In this document: positions 7,687 to 18,062 of the stretch, one piece after another
How positions within the stretch are numbered: the stretch's first letter is position 1
Layout of the letters: each line of letters opens with the position of its first letter
DNA from: Sphingomonas sp. 28-66-16
GTDB lineage: Bacteria > Pseudomonadota > Alphaproteobacteria > Sphingomonadales > Sphingomonadaceae
NCBI GenBank assembly: GCA_002281485.1
Contig: NCGF01000016.1
Coordinates: 1-64,000, forward strand
DNA length: 64,000 bases
Direction: 5' to 3'
Notes under the pieces: generated by a model
What the model saw: the letters and a program-made list of their open reading frames with translations, nothing else
The model's database searches: none
Told to the model about the DNA's origin: nothing
Position numbers and translations under genes: made by a program

Positions 7687-10600
7687 ATGAACGAGTTGCT
7701 ACGCGCGGCGTCACGGGACGTGTCGAGTTTTCTCGCCCTCCACCTGCCAGCACTCTCGCCCAACTGGTGGGACAAGCTAGTTCTCGACCGCCTGAGCTTT
7801 CAGCAGGAGCGCACCGCGCGGGAGCGGGGCTTCACCAGGCTGGAGCAGTTCGACTTCGCGGCCCTCCTCCGCATCTTCGACCAGAACTGGTTCGAGATCA
7901 GTACCAAGATGCCCCTGCCGAGAGAGGCGCGGTCATGGCTGAAGGAGCTGCAGACTGTCCGAAACAAGTGGGCGCACCTCTCAGCCGCCGATCTCCCCGC
8001 CAGCGAGGTTTATCGCGATGCGGACACGCTGGGGCGTCTCCTGGAGGCGATCGACGCGAGCGCCGACACGCGCCGGGATGTCGAGGATGCCAAGCTGAAC
8101 GCGCTGAGCTTGATGGCCTCGCCCCGCACGAAGCCCGCCGAGGAGCGCGAGCCGGCGCCGATGGTGCCGCCGCCAGGAGAGAGCTGCCCTGAGCCCGGCT
8201 TTACCCCACGCCTCCCTACGCTGTTCCGGCCCGGGGAGCTCGTCGCCCTGCGATCGGAGCCCGCCTCGATGCTGCCCGTCGTGGAGGTCCTCGCGGGAGG
8301 GAGCGAGCCCCGGTACCGGGTCTTCCGAAACAACTCGACCGCGGTATTCTACGAGAGCCAGCTCCAGGCGGCGCAGTCCGGCCCGCGCAGACCGGAGCCC
8401 GTGCCCGCCCACGAGCTGCGGGCCCGCCTCACCGGCCTGCAGATCCTGTCTGGTTCGACGGCTAACCTCTACTCGCTGAGGTCCGGCCGCGTGCAGTTCG
8501 TGCCATACCAGTACCGCCCCGTGCTGAAGCTGATACGCGCCGACCGGCCCCGCCTCCTCATCGCGGACGAGGTGGGAGTCGGCAAGACGATCGAGGCCGG
8601 CCTCATCATCAAGGAACTTCGGGCGCGGATGGACATCTCCTCGGTGCTGGTGATCTGTCCGAAGGCGCTGGTTGCCGAGCGGAAGTGGTTCAAGGAGATG
8701 AAGCGCTTCGACGAGCACTTCTCCGAGTTGGACGGACCCACGCTCCGCCACTGCCTGCAGGAGACCGATCTCGAAGGGGACTGGCCGGAACAGCATGCAA
8801 AGGCGATCCTCCCCTTCTCGCTGTTCGACTCAGACCTTCTCCTCGGGTCGCCGGCGGCGCGCGGCAGGCGCAAGGTCAAGGGCCTCTTGGAGCTGGATCC
8901 TGCACCTCGCTTCGACCTCGTCATCGTGGACGAGGCTCACCACATGCGGAACAGCGAGACCTACCTCCATCAGGCAGTCCGATACTTCTGCGACAACGCG
9001 CAGGCCGTTATCCTGATGACCGCCACGCCCGTCCAGCTCGGAAGCCAGGATCTGTTCACGCTGCTCAACGTGCTGCGCCCGGACCTCGTCATCGACCGTG
9101 CGAGCTTCGACCAGATGGCGGAGCCGAACCGGGCGATAAACGCCGCTATCCAGTATTGCCGCTCCGCCGATCCCGACTGGCAGCGCCAAGCGCTGGCGGC
9201 GATGGACGAGGCCGCCGCGACGCAGTGGGGCCGGCTGTTTCTGCGCGAGGCGCCCGCATTCCAGGATGCCTACGACCGGCTTGGCGGCGACGCCCTCGAG
9301 GACGCCCAGCGCATCCCGATGATCAGGCAGATCGAGGAGCTCTACACCTTCAGCGGGATGATCAACCGGACCCGCAGGCGCGACATTGGCCAATTCACGA
9401 CCCGCAAGCCGGAGACTGTGCTGGTCGAGTTTACGGACGATCAGCGCCGGCTCCACGACGGCCTGCTCGAACTCGTCGCCCGGATTCTGGTAAAATGCCA
9501 CGGGCAGCAGAACGTGCGCTTCATGATGACGACCATCCGTCGGCAGGCCGCCAGCTGCCTATACGGTCTGGCCCCTCTCCTGTCCGACATCCTCGCGGGC
9601 AAGCTTGACCGGCTCGAGGCTCTCGAGTCGGCAGACGACGACCGGGAGGTGGACCTCAGCTTCGTGGGCGAAGTTCGGCGCGACATGGACGAGTTGCTGG
9701 CACTCGCCCGCTCCCTGAGCCCGCACGACCCGAAGGTGGAGGCGTTCAAGAAGGCGATCTCGGACAAGAGCGGGCTCGCGAACAACAAGTCCCTCGTCTT
9801 CACCACATTCCGGCACACGATCGCCTACCTGGCGCAGCACGCCGCGCAGACGGGTCTCCGGATCGGCGTCGTACACGGCGGAATCACCGACGAGGATCGC
9901 GCGGACCTCAGGAGGCGCTTCTCGCTCCCCCAAGTCGAGGCGGAAGCAATAGACGTCCTGCTCTCGTCCGAAGTCGGGTGCGAAGGCCTCGACTTTCAGT
10001 TCTGCGACCTCCTCATAAACTACGACCTGCCCTGGAACCCAATGCGGATCGAGCAGCGCATCGGCCGCATCGACCGTTACGGGCAGCAGAGCGAGACGGT
10101 GGCGGTGGTGAACCTCGTGACCCCGGACACTGTCGACGCGGACATCTACCAGCGCTGCCTCTGGAGGATCGGGGTCTTCCAGCACGCCGTCGGCGGAAAC
10201 GAGGAGATCCTCGGCGAGATCACCCGAGAGATCCACGACATCGCGGAGAGCTTCACGCTCAGCGACGATGAGCGCCAGGAGCGTCTCCGCCAGCTCTCGG
10301 ACAACGCCATAAGGCAGCTGCAGGAGGAGGAGGACCTCGAGGCGAAGCAGTCCGAGCTGTTCGGGCTCAACGTCCCGAAGCCCACGTGGCGGGAGGACAT
10401 CGAGGCGGCGGAGACGTTCTGGCTGTCCAGCGACGCCATCGCCGACGCCGTGTCCACATACCTCTCGCAAAGGCTGGCTAGCGGCGCGGAGCTCCTGCTG
10501 GGCGAAAAGCCGCTAAGAACGCTGCGGCTCGCGCAGGGGGCCCGCAACGTCCTGCTGGCGGACTACGCCATGCTGCCCCGCTCGGGGGACCCCGTGGCCC

Positions 10601-11274
10601 GCGAGTGGGAGAAGTGGCTGAAGGGCGGACAGCCCACCCTCCCGGTGACATTCGACCAGGAGACGGCCGCCGAGCACCCAAGGGCCGCGCACCTCTCGGT
10701 GCTCCATCCGCTCGTGCGACAGGCGGCACGCTTCCTCGACATCAACGAACCGCAGTTCTGCATCATGGAAACGGCCACTGACCAACTTCCGGAAGGCGAT
10801 CACCCGTTTGCCCTCTACAGGTGGTCCAAGCACGGCGTCAGGTCGGACGAGGAGCTGGTGGCGGTAGTCGGCACGCCCGTAGTCGAGGCCGCGCTCCTCG
10901 ATCTACTGCCTACCGCCCACGACGCCAACGGAAGGGACCTTCCACCACAGGCGGTGTTCGACGCGCTGGACGAGCGGCATCATGGCAAGTGGGCCAAGGC
11001 GCAGGCCGCCCACTCCGAGACCAACAGGCAACTCGTCGAGCACAGGATACAGAGCCTCACGGTGAGCCACCGCGCCCGCTCGCAGGTGATCGAGGACCAG
11101 ATCGCCCGGGCCGGCAACGACAAGATCCGGATCATGCGCCAGGGCGAGCTGTCCCGCGCGAACGCCGACTTCGACCGCCGGCACGCAGAGCTCGAATTGG
11201 CCGTGTCCGGCGGCGACGTCCGCGCCACGCCGATCGTCTTCGGTTCACTCAAAATCGTGGGCGCGACCCGATGA
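7687..11274 (+). CDS. HEPN-SNF2 helicase, candidate defence effector
   Basis: A 1195-residue multidomain protein. Residues 1-130 look like a Swt1-type HEPN domain with RNKWAH at 92-97, matching the R-N-x3-H ribonuclease signature. A beta-rich segment (LFRPGELVALR to AVFYESQLQ, about 175-225) precedes an SNF2 superfamily-2 helicase: Walker A DEVGVGKT near 293, DEAHH near 414, TATP near 440, and motif VI IEQRIGRIDRYGQ near 785. The C-terminal 350 residues match nothing I recognise. Start ATG 7687 follows AAGGTGGG; a TTG one codon earlier is possible. The stop overlaps the next gene by ATGA, so the two proteins are likely co-translated. No methylase is attached to this unit. Plausible role: nucleic-acid remodelling coupled to RNA cleavage. 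Confidence 0.8.
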   Translation: MNELLRAASRDVSSFLALHLPALSPNWWDKLVLDRLSFQQERTARERGFTRLEQFDFAALLRIFDQNWFEISTKMPLPREARSWLKELQTVRNKWAHLSAADLPASEVYRDADTLGRLLEAIDASADTRRDVEDAKLNALSLMASPRTKPAEEREPAPMVPPPGESCPEPGFTPRLPTLFRPGELVALRSEPASMLPVVEVLAGGSEPRYRVFRNNSTAVFYESQLQAAQSGPRRPEPVPAHELRARLTGLQILSGSTANLYSLRSGRVQFVPYQYRPVLKLIRADRPRLLIADEVGVGKTIEAGLIIKELRARMDISSVLVICPKALVAERKWFKEMKRFDEHFSELDGPTLRHCLQETDLEGDWPEQHAKAILPFSLFDSDLLLGSPAARGRRKVKGLLELDPAPRFDLVIVDEAHHMRNSETYLHQAVRYFCDNAQAVILMTATPVQLGSQDLFTLLNVLRPDLVIDRASFDQMAEPNRAINAAIQYCRSADPDWQRQALAAMDEAAATQWGRLFLREAPAFQDAYDRLGGDALEDAQRIPMIRQIEELYTFSGMINRTRRRDIGQFTTRKPETVLVEFTDDQRRLHDGLLELVARILVKCHGQQNVRFMMTTIRRQAASCLYGLAPLLSDILAGKLDRLEALESADDDREVDLSFVGEVRRDMDELLALARSLSPHDPKVEAFKKAISDKSGLANNKSLVFTTFRHTIAYLAQHAAQTGLRIGVVHGGITDEDRADLRRRFSLPQVEAEAIDVLLSSEVGCEGLDFQFCDLLINYDLPWNPMRIEQRIGRIDRYGQQSETVAVVNLVTPDTVDADIYQRCLWRIGVFQHAVGGNEEILGEITREIHDIAESFTLSDDERQERLRQLSDNAIRQLQEEEDLEAKQSELFGLNVPKPTWREDIEAAETFWLSSDAIADAVSTYLSQRLASGAELLLGEKPLRTLRLAQGARNVLLADYAMLPRSGDPVAREWEKWLKGGQPTLPVTFDQETAAEHPRAAHLSVLHPLVRQAARFLDINEPQFCIMETATDQLPEGDHPFALYRWSKHGVRSDEELVAVVGTPVVEAALLDLLPTAHDANGRDLPPQAVFDALDERHHGKWAKAQAAHSETNRQLVEHRIQSLTVSHRARSQVIEDQIARAGNDKIRIMRQGELSRANADFDRRHAELELAVSGGDVRATPIVFGSLKIVGATR

Positions 11275-14200
11275 GTACCATCGCGGAGGTCCGCGCCAAG
11301 CACCTCAACCTGGCTCAGGTGCTGAAGGACCATGTGGGCATCCGGAAGATCGTGGAGGACCTGTACCCCGATCAGGCGCACTTCATCTACGAACTGCTGC
11401 AGAACGCGCAGGACACCGGCGCGACAAGCGTGGCCTTCCGGCTGGTGCGCGGCGGGCTGACGTTCGAGCATGACGGGCGCCCGTTCTCGCCAGGCGACAT
11501 CTTCGCGATCACCGACATCGGCGAGAGCAACAAGGTCGACGAGGACAAGATCGGCCGGTTCGGCGTCGGCTTCAAGGCAGTGTTCGCCTACTCGGAAACG
11601 CCGACCATCCACTCACCCACCTTCTCCTTCCGCATCGAGGATCTCGTACTTCCCACGGAGGTCTCGCCACTCGAGGACCTGCAAGGCCTCACCCGCTTCA
11701 TGTTCCCGTTCAACAACCCCAAGAAGGACCCGCTGACTGCCTACGAGGAGGTCGCCGTCGGCCTCTCCGAGCTCAGCGAGATGGCGCTGCTCTTCCTGCC
11801 GAGTCTGTCATCGATCAGCTGGAGCGTCGAGGGGGGCGTCAACGGCGAGCTGCTCCGTATCTCCCACTCAGCGGAGCACATGGAGATCCTGCGCCAGTCG
11901 AGTGACGGCGGGGCGGTCGGCTCCCACTTCCTTCGGTTCGACGCGCCTGTGGCCGGACTCGGGCAGCAGAACGTCTCCGTCGCGTTCCCGCTCGGGTTTG
12001 TCGGGGAAGCGACGCAGTACGAGCCAGGAAAGCCGCTGGCCGGACAACTCCGCGTCGTCGCCGCGAATCCCGGGCAGGTGGCGGTGTTCTTCCCGGCCGA
12101 GAAGGAGACCTCGGGGCTCCGCTTCCATCTGCACGCGCCGTTCGTCCCGGAGCTCAGCAGGGCGAGCATCAAGGAGACACCCGCGAACATCCCGCTGTTC
12201 GAGCAGCTCGCGCAACTCAGCGCCGGATCGCTGCACCGGATCAAGGAGATGGGGCTGCTCTCGGCGGACTTCCTCTCCGTCCTGCCGAACCCGCTGGATC
12301 CCATACCTCCGCGCTACCAGAGCATCCGGACCGCAATCACGGAGGCGATGAACCGCGAGCCGCTGACCCCGACCCAGACCCGAGGGCATGCGCCGGCGAG
12401 GACGCTCCTGCAGGCCAAGGCGTCCCTGAAGGACCTTCTGGGCAGCGACGACCTGGCGCTGTTGGCCGGGCACGACGACGACCCGCCCGCCTGGGCCGCG
12501 AGCGCAGCGCAGAAGAACAGCAACGCCGACCGTTTCTTGACGGGGCTGGCCATCCGGGACTGGGATGTCGACGAGTTCGTCGATCGGCTGCAGGTCCTCG
12601 ACCCCGACGACTGGCGGCACCCCGACGAGGAACTGAGAGGCTGGCTCGCCGCGAAGCCAGCCGAGTGGCACCAGCAGCTGTACGCACTGTTGCACCGAGA
12701 ACTGGTCGCGGACGGCGACGTGCACCGCGTGGTCGACCTCGAACTGGTGAGGCTGCGGGACGGGCGCTACCGTCGCGGAGCGGGCTCCTACTTCCCGTCC
12801 GGGCTCGACGACGACGACGGGTTCCCCCGCGTGGACGCGAGCGTTTACAACGCCGGACGCAGCAAGCCGCAGCAGGCGGCCGCGCGAAAGCTGCTCGAGG
12901 AGCTCGGGACACGCGATGTCGGTGAGGCCGAGCTAGTCGAGGCGCTCCTCAAGGACCGCTACGCCCAGACGTCGCACCGGCCGCGGGTGGGGGACATGAG
13001 GCGGTTCGTGGCGCTGGTGGAAACCGATCCAACCAAGGCCACTCTATTCTCCCCGTACTTTATCTTCGAGGATGAGAACGGGTCCTGGCGAAGGCCGCGG
13101 GACTGCTTCCTCGACTCGCCATTAAGAGAGACGGGCCTGCGCGCATACCACGCGCGCGCCGCCGGCAAAGGTGGCCCGGTGGGCCTGGCCGGACGCTACC
13201 CTGACTCGGGCGTTTCCCTCCCGAGGCTCCTGAAGTTCGCCGAGGCCACCGGCGTGATCACCGCCCTTCGGGTGGTGGAGGGCAGCTGCGTGCTCAATCC
13301 CAGCTGGAGCTACCTGGCTTCCGTCGGGGGCGGCCGTAGCGAGTTCCACAAGGATCAGGACTACTCGTTCGCGGGCTTCGAGGCGGCGACCGCCACGCCG
13401 GACATGCGGGTGTCGGCGCTCGTCTGGCGCACGATGGAGTCCTTCACCCAGTATACGAAGGGCCTCCAGGCCACGTACCAGATGAACCAGCGGCGAGGTG
13501 CCCACTACGCCAGCTCCAAGCTGGTCCACCAGCTGAGGGCCGCGGCGTGGGTGCCGCAGTCCGATGGCCGCTTCGTCGTGCCGGCCGAGGCACGGGCCGA
13601 TCTTCTGCCGGCGGGCTTCCCTTACGATCCGGGAAAGAGGTGGCTGAAGGCCATCGGCTTCGGCGAGGCCCTGGCGAAGCGGTCGGAGGAGGCCAAGCAG
13701 AAGCAGTCGATCGCCAAGCAGCTCGGGTTCCAAGATGGGACCGCGCTGGAGGACGCGCAGTGGTTCGCGGGTCTGGATCCCGCGGAGCGCCTCGTCTTCA
13801 AGCAGCAGGTGGAGAACAGGAGGAGCTTCTCGCTTCCGGAGAGCCAACCGGGCAATCCGGATCGACGGGCCGAGAGGGTGCTCGCCATGGCCGCCGAAGC
13901 GCCGGAGCGCGTCACCGAGGAGCGCACGAGATCAGTGTCCGCCGGGCTCCAGGCAGTCAAGCAGGAGGCGGAGCAGTACCTGCGCCGACAATACACCAAC
14001 GCGGATGGGGTGATGATCTGCCAAGTGTGCCAGGGGCCGCTACCGTTCCGGCTGCCGGACGGACGACACTACGTCGAAAAAGTCGAGTTTATAGCCGAAG
14101 TAGACCGCCGCCACCATCAGAACTACTTGGCACTGTGCCCCAACCACGCCGCGATGATCCAGCACGCTCACGGGTCAGAGGATCTCGTGAGGGAGATGCT

Positions 14201-14327
14201 GCTGGATTGCGATACCGACACCTTGGACATCGTTCTGGCCGAAACGGATGCCAGTATCTACTTCACTCGAACGCATCTGCTAGACCTAAAGGCAGTGATA
14301 GCTTCTGAAAATCGACCCTCATCATAG
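11271..14327 (+). CDS. Sacsin-like GHKL ATPase with C-terminal zinc/HNH-like cluster
   Basis: A 1018-residue protein. The N terminus has the Bergerat ATP-binding fold as found in sacsin and HSP90: YELLQNAQDTGA near 39-50 (N box with the Asn and Asp) and GRFGVGFKAVFAYSETP near 94 (glycine box). The middle 700 residues are unassigned. Near 916 comes CQVCQGPLPF, then RRHHQNYLALCPNHAAM, a Cys-x2-Cys / Cys-x2-His pattern like a treble-clef zinc or HNH-type fold; whether it is catalytic is unclear. ATG 11271 overlaps the helicase stop. The reading frame stays open far upstream, but that extension lies within the helicase gene and is a shadow. Paired with the helicase it forms a two-gene unit. Confidence 0.8.
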   Translation: MSTIAEVRAKHLNLAQVLKDHVGIRKIVEDLYPDQAHFIYELLQNAQDTGATSVAFRLVRGGLTFEHDGRPFSPGDIFAITDIGESNKVDEDKIGRFGVGFKAVFAYSETPTIHSPTFSFRIEDLVLPTEVSPLEDLQGLTRFMFPFNNPKKDPLTAYEEVAVGLSELSEMALLFLPSLSSISWSVEGGVNGELLRISHSAEHMEILRQSSDGGAVGSHFLRFDAPVAGLGQQNVSVAFPLGFVGEATQYEPGKPLAGQLRVVAANPGQVAVFFPAEKETSGLRFHLHAPFVPELSRASIKETPANIPLFEQLAQLSAGSLHRIKEMGLLSADFLSVLPNPLDPIPPRYQSIRTAITEAMNREPLTPTQTRGHAPARTLLQAKASLKDLLGSDDLALLAGHDDDPPAWAASAAQKNSNADRFLTGLAIRDWDVDEFVDRLQVLDPDDWRHPDEELRGWLAAKPAEWHQQLYALLHRELVADGDVHRVVDLELVRLRDGRYRRGAGSYFPSGLDDDDGFPRVDASVYNAGRSKPQQAAARKLLEELGTRDVGEAELVEALLKDRYAQTSHRPRVGDMRRFVALVETDPTKATLFSPYFIFEDENGSWRRPRDCFLDSPLRETGLRAYHARAAGKGGPVGLAGRYPDSGVSLPRLLKFAEATGVITALRVVEGSCVLNPSWSYLASVGGGRSEFHKDQDYSFAGFEAATATPDMRVSALVWRTMESFTQYTKGLQATYQMNQRRGAHYASSKLVHQLRAAAWVPQSDGRFVVPAEARADLLPAGFPYDPGKRWLKAIGFGEALAKRSEEAKQKQSIAKQLGFQDGTALEDAQWFAGLDPAERLVFKQQVENRRSFSLPESQPGNPDRRAERVLAMAAEAPERVTEERTRSVSAGLQAVKQEAEQYLRRQYTNADGVMICQVCQGPLPFRLPDGRHYVEKVEFIAEVDRRHHQNYLALCPNHAAMIQHAHGSEDLVREMLLDCDTDTLDIVLAETDASIYFTRTHLLDLKAVIASENRPSS

Positions 14328-14687
14328 GGTATCGGCGTACCAAAGGCGCTTCGATGCATACCACTTAAAGAAGGTCGATCGGCGAGACTGTTGCCGTACG
14401 ATCGGCAACCTGGATAGAGCCAGCTTCGTCGCAACACCAGAACACCAGCCGCTGCCGCCTCGGCTAGAGCATCCTCATGTTGAGCGGAATCTTCAAGGGA
14501 TTCACAAAGCCGGGATCGTGTGATTCATAGGTCGCCACGATGGGGGAGGCGGCCATGGGTTGGCGGTCGGGCGTGGCTTGCCGTGCCATTGGCGGTGCTG
14601 CCTCCGAGGATCATGCTGACAAGCATCACGTTCTCGTCTCGGCCTAACTGGGCTCGATTCAAACTTCCTACCCGTGCTTTGAATGAC
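14328..14687. other. Convergent intergenic region, no gene seen
   Basis: About 360 bases between the ends of the plus-strand sacsin-like gene and the minus-strand AddA-like gene. Open frames reading into it on the plus strand (for example from 14520) are shadows of the AddA-like gene. I see no strong terminator hairpin with a T run. Confidence 0.5.
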
Positions 14688-17600
14688 TTACCCGACGGAC
14701 AGGATGTCGCCGCTCGTGACGAAAACCACCATCCCCCGCGGGATCCCAGTGACCTCAAGGTAGCGGCGAACCTGCAATCGGTAATGATCGGACGCTGCCG
14801 GACTCGGGTTCACATCGCTTTTCCAGTCGATCACCAACTCGGGCTTGCCGTCGTGACCAAGGCAGAGGGCATCGACAATGCCAAAGGTGGCGAGCTCGAC
14901 TCCATCCTCTTCACTCGCGCCGTAGACCGGAAATTCCGGCGCAAGCCTTGGCCGCACGGCAGCAATCTCGGGGAGGGCCAATGTCCTCTCCACCGTTCCC
15001 GCTACCTCGTCCGCAGAGAGGCCGAGCGCCGGATCCAGTCCAGGCTCACTGCCAAGGCCCCGGATGAGATCAGTGGCTCGGGCGATGAGCGCCGCGGCGT
15101 CATCGCGGATCTCACCAGTCAGCACCTCCTCGAACAGCTTGTGGATGACGAGGCCCCGCTCACGACCACCCTGCACGGCGATCGCTTCCCTTGCCGTAGG
15201 CTCATTGTCGGTTTCGAGTACGATCTGAGGCACGAACGCGACATCAAGCGGCCCCGCAGGATCCTCATCCCGGCTCGGCGCGACCCAGCGCAGCGTGTGG
15301 GTTGACGCCACCACAGCGGCAGCCTCGCTCGCGAATACCTCTCGCGTCTGCTCGTTCTCCGGATCGTCGTTGATCGTGTCGAACCCTGGCGGGTGCTGAT
15401 CGATCTCGACGAGCGGCAGCCCGTCGAGATCGAAGTCCATCAACGCGTTCCAGCTGCTCTTGGCGGGAGCCACATCGAGCTTCGGCAGGACCAGCAGTTC
15501 GCGTGCGCGCGTGGCCGCGACATACCAGAGCCGCAGCCGCTCCCGCTCTCGCTCCGCGACCTCGGCGGCTTTGGCTTCCTCATAGCCGGCAGGAGCGACC
15601 CCGAAGATCGGCATGAAGATGCGGCGCGTATCGCTTCCGATGATCGGGTCGCGCACGTCGTTGCCCGTCGTCATCGTATTGATCGGCACCACGATCGGCC
15701 ACTCGAGACCCTTGGAGGCGTGCATCGTGACCAGCGACACCGCCTCCTCCTGCGCGTCAGGGCGTCCCTCGGCGGATCGCGCCTTGCCCTCCCAGGCCGC
15801 TGTCATCGCGTCGGCGAACGCCCTCAAACCGCGCACCCCATAGGCTTGGGCGAGGCTGAGGAAGAGATCGACATTGGCCAGCGGGCGCTCCGCCTGCCCG
15901 CCGTGGCGCTGAAGCAGGATGGGCCGGACGCGCAGGACGTCGATTGCCTCGGCCAGCAGCTGGTGCGGCGTAGTGCCGTTGATGCCGCGCCGAAGCGCCT
16001 GAACCTTCTCGATGATATCGCGCGCCAGCGGATGCTCGATCGCTTCCGGATCGAGGTGGATGTTGAGCCTCGGCCGGGCCTCGGGCCGCTCCGGATCACG
16101 GGGCTGGCTCCAGACGAGATCGAGCAGCTGCTCCTCGGTCAGGCCTACCAGCGGCCCGCGCAGCAGCGCGACCAGGGCTAGGCTGTCCCGGCTGTCCGCC
16201 AGCACCCGCGTGATCGCAATGAGGTCCTGCACCTCCTGGCGGCGGTAGAAGCCTTTGCCGGCTTGCGTCGCTACCGGCACGCCGCGCTTCTCCAGCGCCT
16301 CCTCGTAGCGCCACAGTTCCGTGCCCCCGGGGGCGAGCAGCGCGATATCGCCGGGCCGACAGGGCCGCCGCACATCCGTCTTGCGATCGACGATAATCTG
16401 GCTGCCGATCAGCCTGCAGCACATCTCCGCGACGGCCTCAGCTTCGCAGTCGCGCTGCGCCGCCGCCTTAGCCTTGCCGTCCTCGCCCGCACACGGAACA
16501 GGGAGCGCCGCGACGCACAGTCCCTCGCCATGATCGGGGTGGAAGGTGTCCAGCGCGGTGAACCCCGGCTGCCCCTTCTCAACTGTCATGTGCGGCGCGA
16601 ATCGCTCGTTCACATATGTGAGGATCGCCGCACACGACCGGAAGTTGGTCGAGATTGACAGCAGGTCGTCGGGGTTGAACGCACGGATCGCTTCACGTGC
16701 CCGAATGTAGGCGGCGACATCGGCGCCGCGGAAGCGGTAGATCGCCTGCTTGGGATCGCCCACGAGGAACAGCGCACCGGGCCTGATCCGGTAGGCCGCC
16801 CAATCCTGAGGATCGGCACCGGCGACAGGATAGCCGCACAGCCGCCAGAAGATCTCCGTCTGAAGCGGATCGGTGTCCTGGAACTCGTCAACCAGCACAT
16901 GCAGGTAGCGTCCCGCCAGCGCCTCGCGCACGACCGGATGATCGCGCAGCAGATCGCGCGCCGCAAAGATCAGATCATCGAAATCGAGCAACGCCGCTGA
17001 TCGCTTATATTTGCGGAAGTTGTCGGCGATCGGTTGAATGGCAGCGATCAGGTTGGCCAGCACCCGTCCGGCTACCGCCTGGAGCAGCGTCGTCCAGCTC
17101 TGACAGCAGGGGAGATGAAGCTCCTCAGCCCGGGCGTTGAGCAGGCCGCCATCCGCCTTCGACAGGCCCACGGACTTCGCTGCGGTCTCCCACTTGCCCT
17201 TCTTCTTGTAGACGCTGAACGTGCCTTTGGCCGTGCAGAGTGATGGGTGCGGCACCGAGGCAAGCACGCGAACGAGCGCCGCGGGTGTCTCGTCCTCGGC
17301 CGCGAACGCAACAGTTTCGCCCATCTCCACGAAGGCGGAAGCGCCGGCGATGCTCTCCACTTCCTGCGCCGCCGTGCCAGTAACGAAGGTGCTATAGGCT
17401 TCGGCCGCCTTCCGGAAGGCGGTCACCAACGGCGGAATCGCGCCGACATCAGGCGGCACGAGCACCCGGTTGTCACGCAGTGCCCCTGCCGCCGTGGCGA
17501 TTAGCTCGCTAGCCTTGACCGGGTTCTGGAACACCAGCTCGGAAACCAGGGTTTCCTCGCCCGAGTTGAGCGTGTCGCGCAACCAGCGGTCGACGGCATC

Positions 17601-18062
17601 GCCGAACACCAGATCCGCTTGGCCTGCGTCCATCAGCGATGCGCCGGGATCGATGTTGGCCTCGACCGGATAGGGCTTGATGAGCCGCTGGCAGAAGCCG
17701 TGGATCGTCGAACAGGTAATCTCGTCAATCGCGGAGGCGGCCTGGTCGAGGTTCGCCCGCTGCTCATCCGACAACCCGTTCGGCAGCGCGATGCGCAATT
17801 CGCGGGGGACCCTGCCGTCGAGCAGTTCGTCAACGAAGTCGCGGACGCGGGCGAGCAGCTCGCTGGCGGCAAGCTCGGTGAAGGTGACGGCCGCAATCGC
17901 TTTGGGTTGAGCGCCACCGGCGAGCAGCAGCGCGAGCCTTCCGGCCATCACCGCGGTCTTGCCCGAACCGGCGCCAGCCTCGACCAAGACTGAGCGATCG
18001 TGCGCGGTCATGGCGATCAAGCGTGCAGCTTCGTCGCGCAGGACCGGGGTCGCGATGTTCAT
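14688..18062 (-). CDS. AddA-like UvrD-family helicase with C-terminal PD-(D/E)XK nuclease
   Basis: A 1124-residue superfamily-1 helicase/nuclease. Walker A AGAGSGKT sits near residue 29-36, Walker B LVDEFQDTDPLQ near 400, further UvrD motifs include a LSISTNFRS segment and VTMHASKGLEWP, and the nuclease motif ELVIDWKSD lies near the C terminus after a V-D-A-L segment. This is the domain order of AddA/RecB. ATG 18062 follows GGGAGG; the stop of the upstream AddB-like gene shares one base with it, so the pair is translationally coupled. Expected activity: processive unwinding and resection of double-strand ends. On a mobile element it could act in defence or in recombination; I cannot decide which. 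Confidence 0.85.
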   Translation of the reverse strand: MNIATPVLRDEAARLIAMTAHDRSVLVEAGAGSGKTAVMAGRLALLLAGGAQPKAIAAVTFTELAASELLARVRDFVDELLDGRVPRELRIALPNGLSDEQRANLDQAASAIDEITCSTIHGFCQRLIKPYPVEANIDPGASLMDAGQADLVFGDAVDRWLRDTLNSGEETLVSELVFQNPVKASELIATAAGALRDNRVLVPPDVGAIPPLVTAFRKAAEAYSTFVTGTAAQEVESIAGASAFVEMGETVAFAAEDETPAALVRVLASVPHPSLCTAKGTFSVYKKKGKWETAAKSVGLSKADGGLLNARAEELHLPCCQSWTTLLQAVAGRVLANLIAAIQPIADNFRKYKRSAALLDFDDLIFAARDLLRDHPVVREALAGRYLHVLVDEFQDTDPLQTEIFWRLCGYPVAGADPQDWAAYRIRPGALFLVGDPKQAIYRFRGADVAAYIRAREAIRAFNPDDLLSISTNFRSCAAILTYVNERFAPHMTVEKGQPGFTALDTFHPDHGEGLCVAALPVPCAGEDGKAKAAAQRDCEAEAVAEMCCRLIGSQIIVDRKTDVRRPCRPGDIALLAPGGTELWRYEEALEKRGVPVATQAGKGFYRRQEVQDLIAITRVLADSRDSLALVALLRGPLVGLTEEQLLDLVWSQPRDPERPEARPRLNIHLDPEAIEHPLARDIIEKVQALRRGINGTTPHQLLAEAIDVLRVRPILLQRHGGQAERPLANVDLFLSLAQAYGVRGLRAFADAMTAAWEGKARSAEGRPDAQEEAVSLVTMHASKGLEWPIVVPINTMTTGNDVRDPIIGSDTRRIFMPIFGVAPAGYEEAKAAEVAERERERLRLWYVAATRARELLVLPKLDVAPAKSSWNALMDFDLDGLPLVEIDQHPPGFDTINDDPENEQTREVFASEAAAVVASTHTLRWVAPSRDEDPAGPLDVAFVPQIVLETDNEPTAREAIAVQGGRERGLVIHKLFEEVLTGEIRDDAAALIARATDLIRGLGSEPGLDPALGLSADEVAGTVERTLALPEIAAVRPRLAPEFPVYGASEEDGVELATFGIVDALCLGHDGKPELVIDWKSDVNPSPAASDHYRLQVRRYLEVTGIPRGMVVFVTSGDILSVG

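Noticed and set aside
10821..11270. Upstream extension of the sacsin-like gene (150 extra codons)
   Set aside because: It lies wholly within the helicase gene in another frame; the ATGA overlap at 11271 gives a natural start and the extension is low-complexity Arg/Gly/Pro.
14520..15305. Plus-strand open frame of 261 codons
   Set aside because: Antisense shadow of the AddA-like gene; arginine-rich with no motif.
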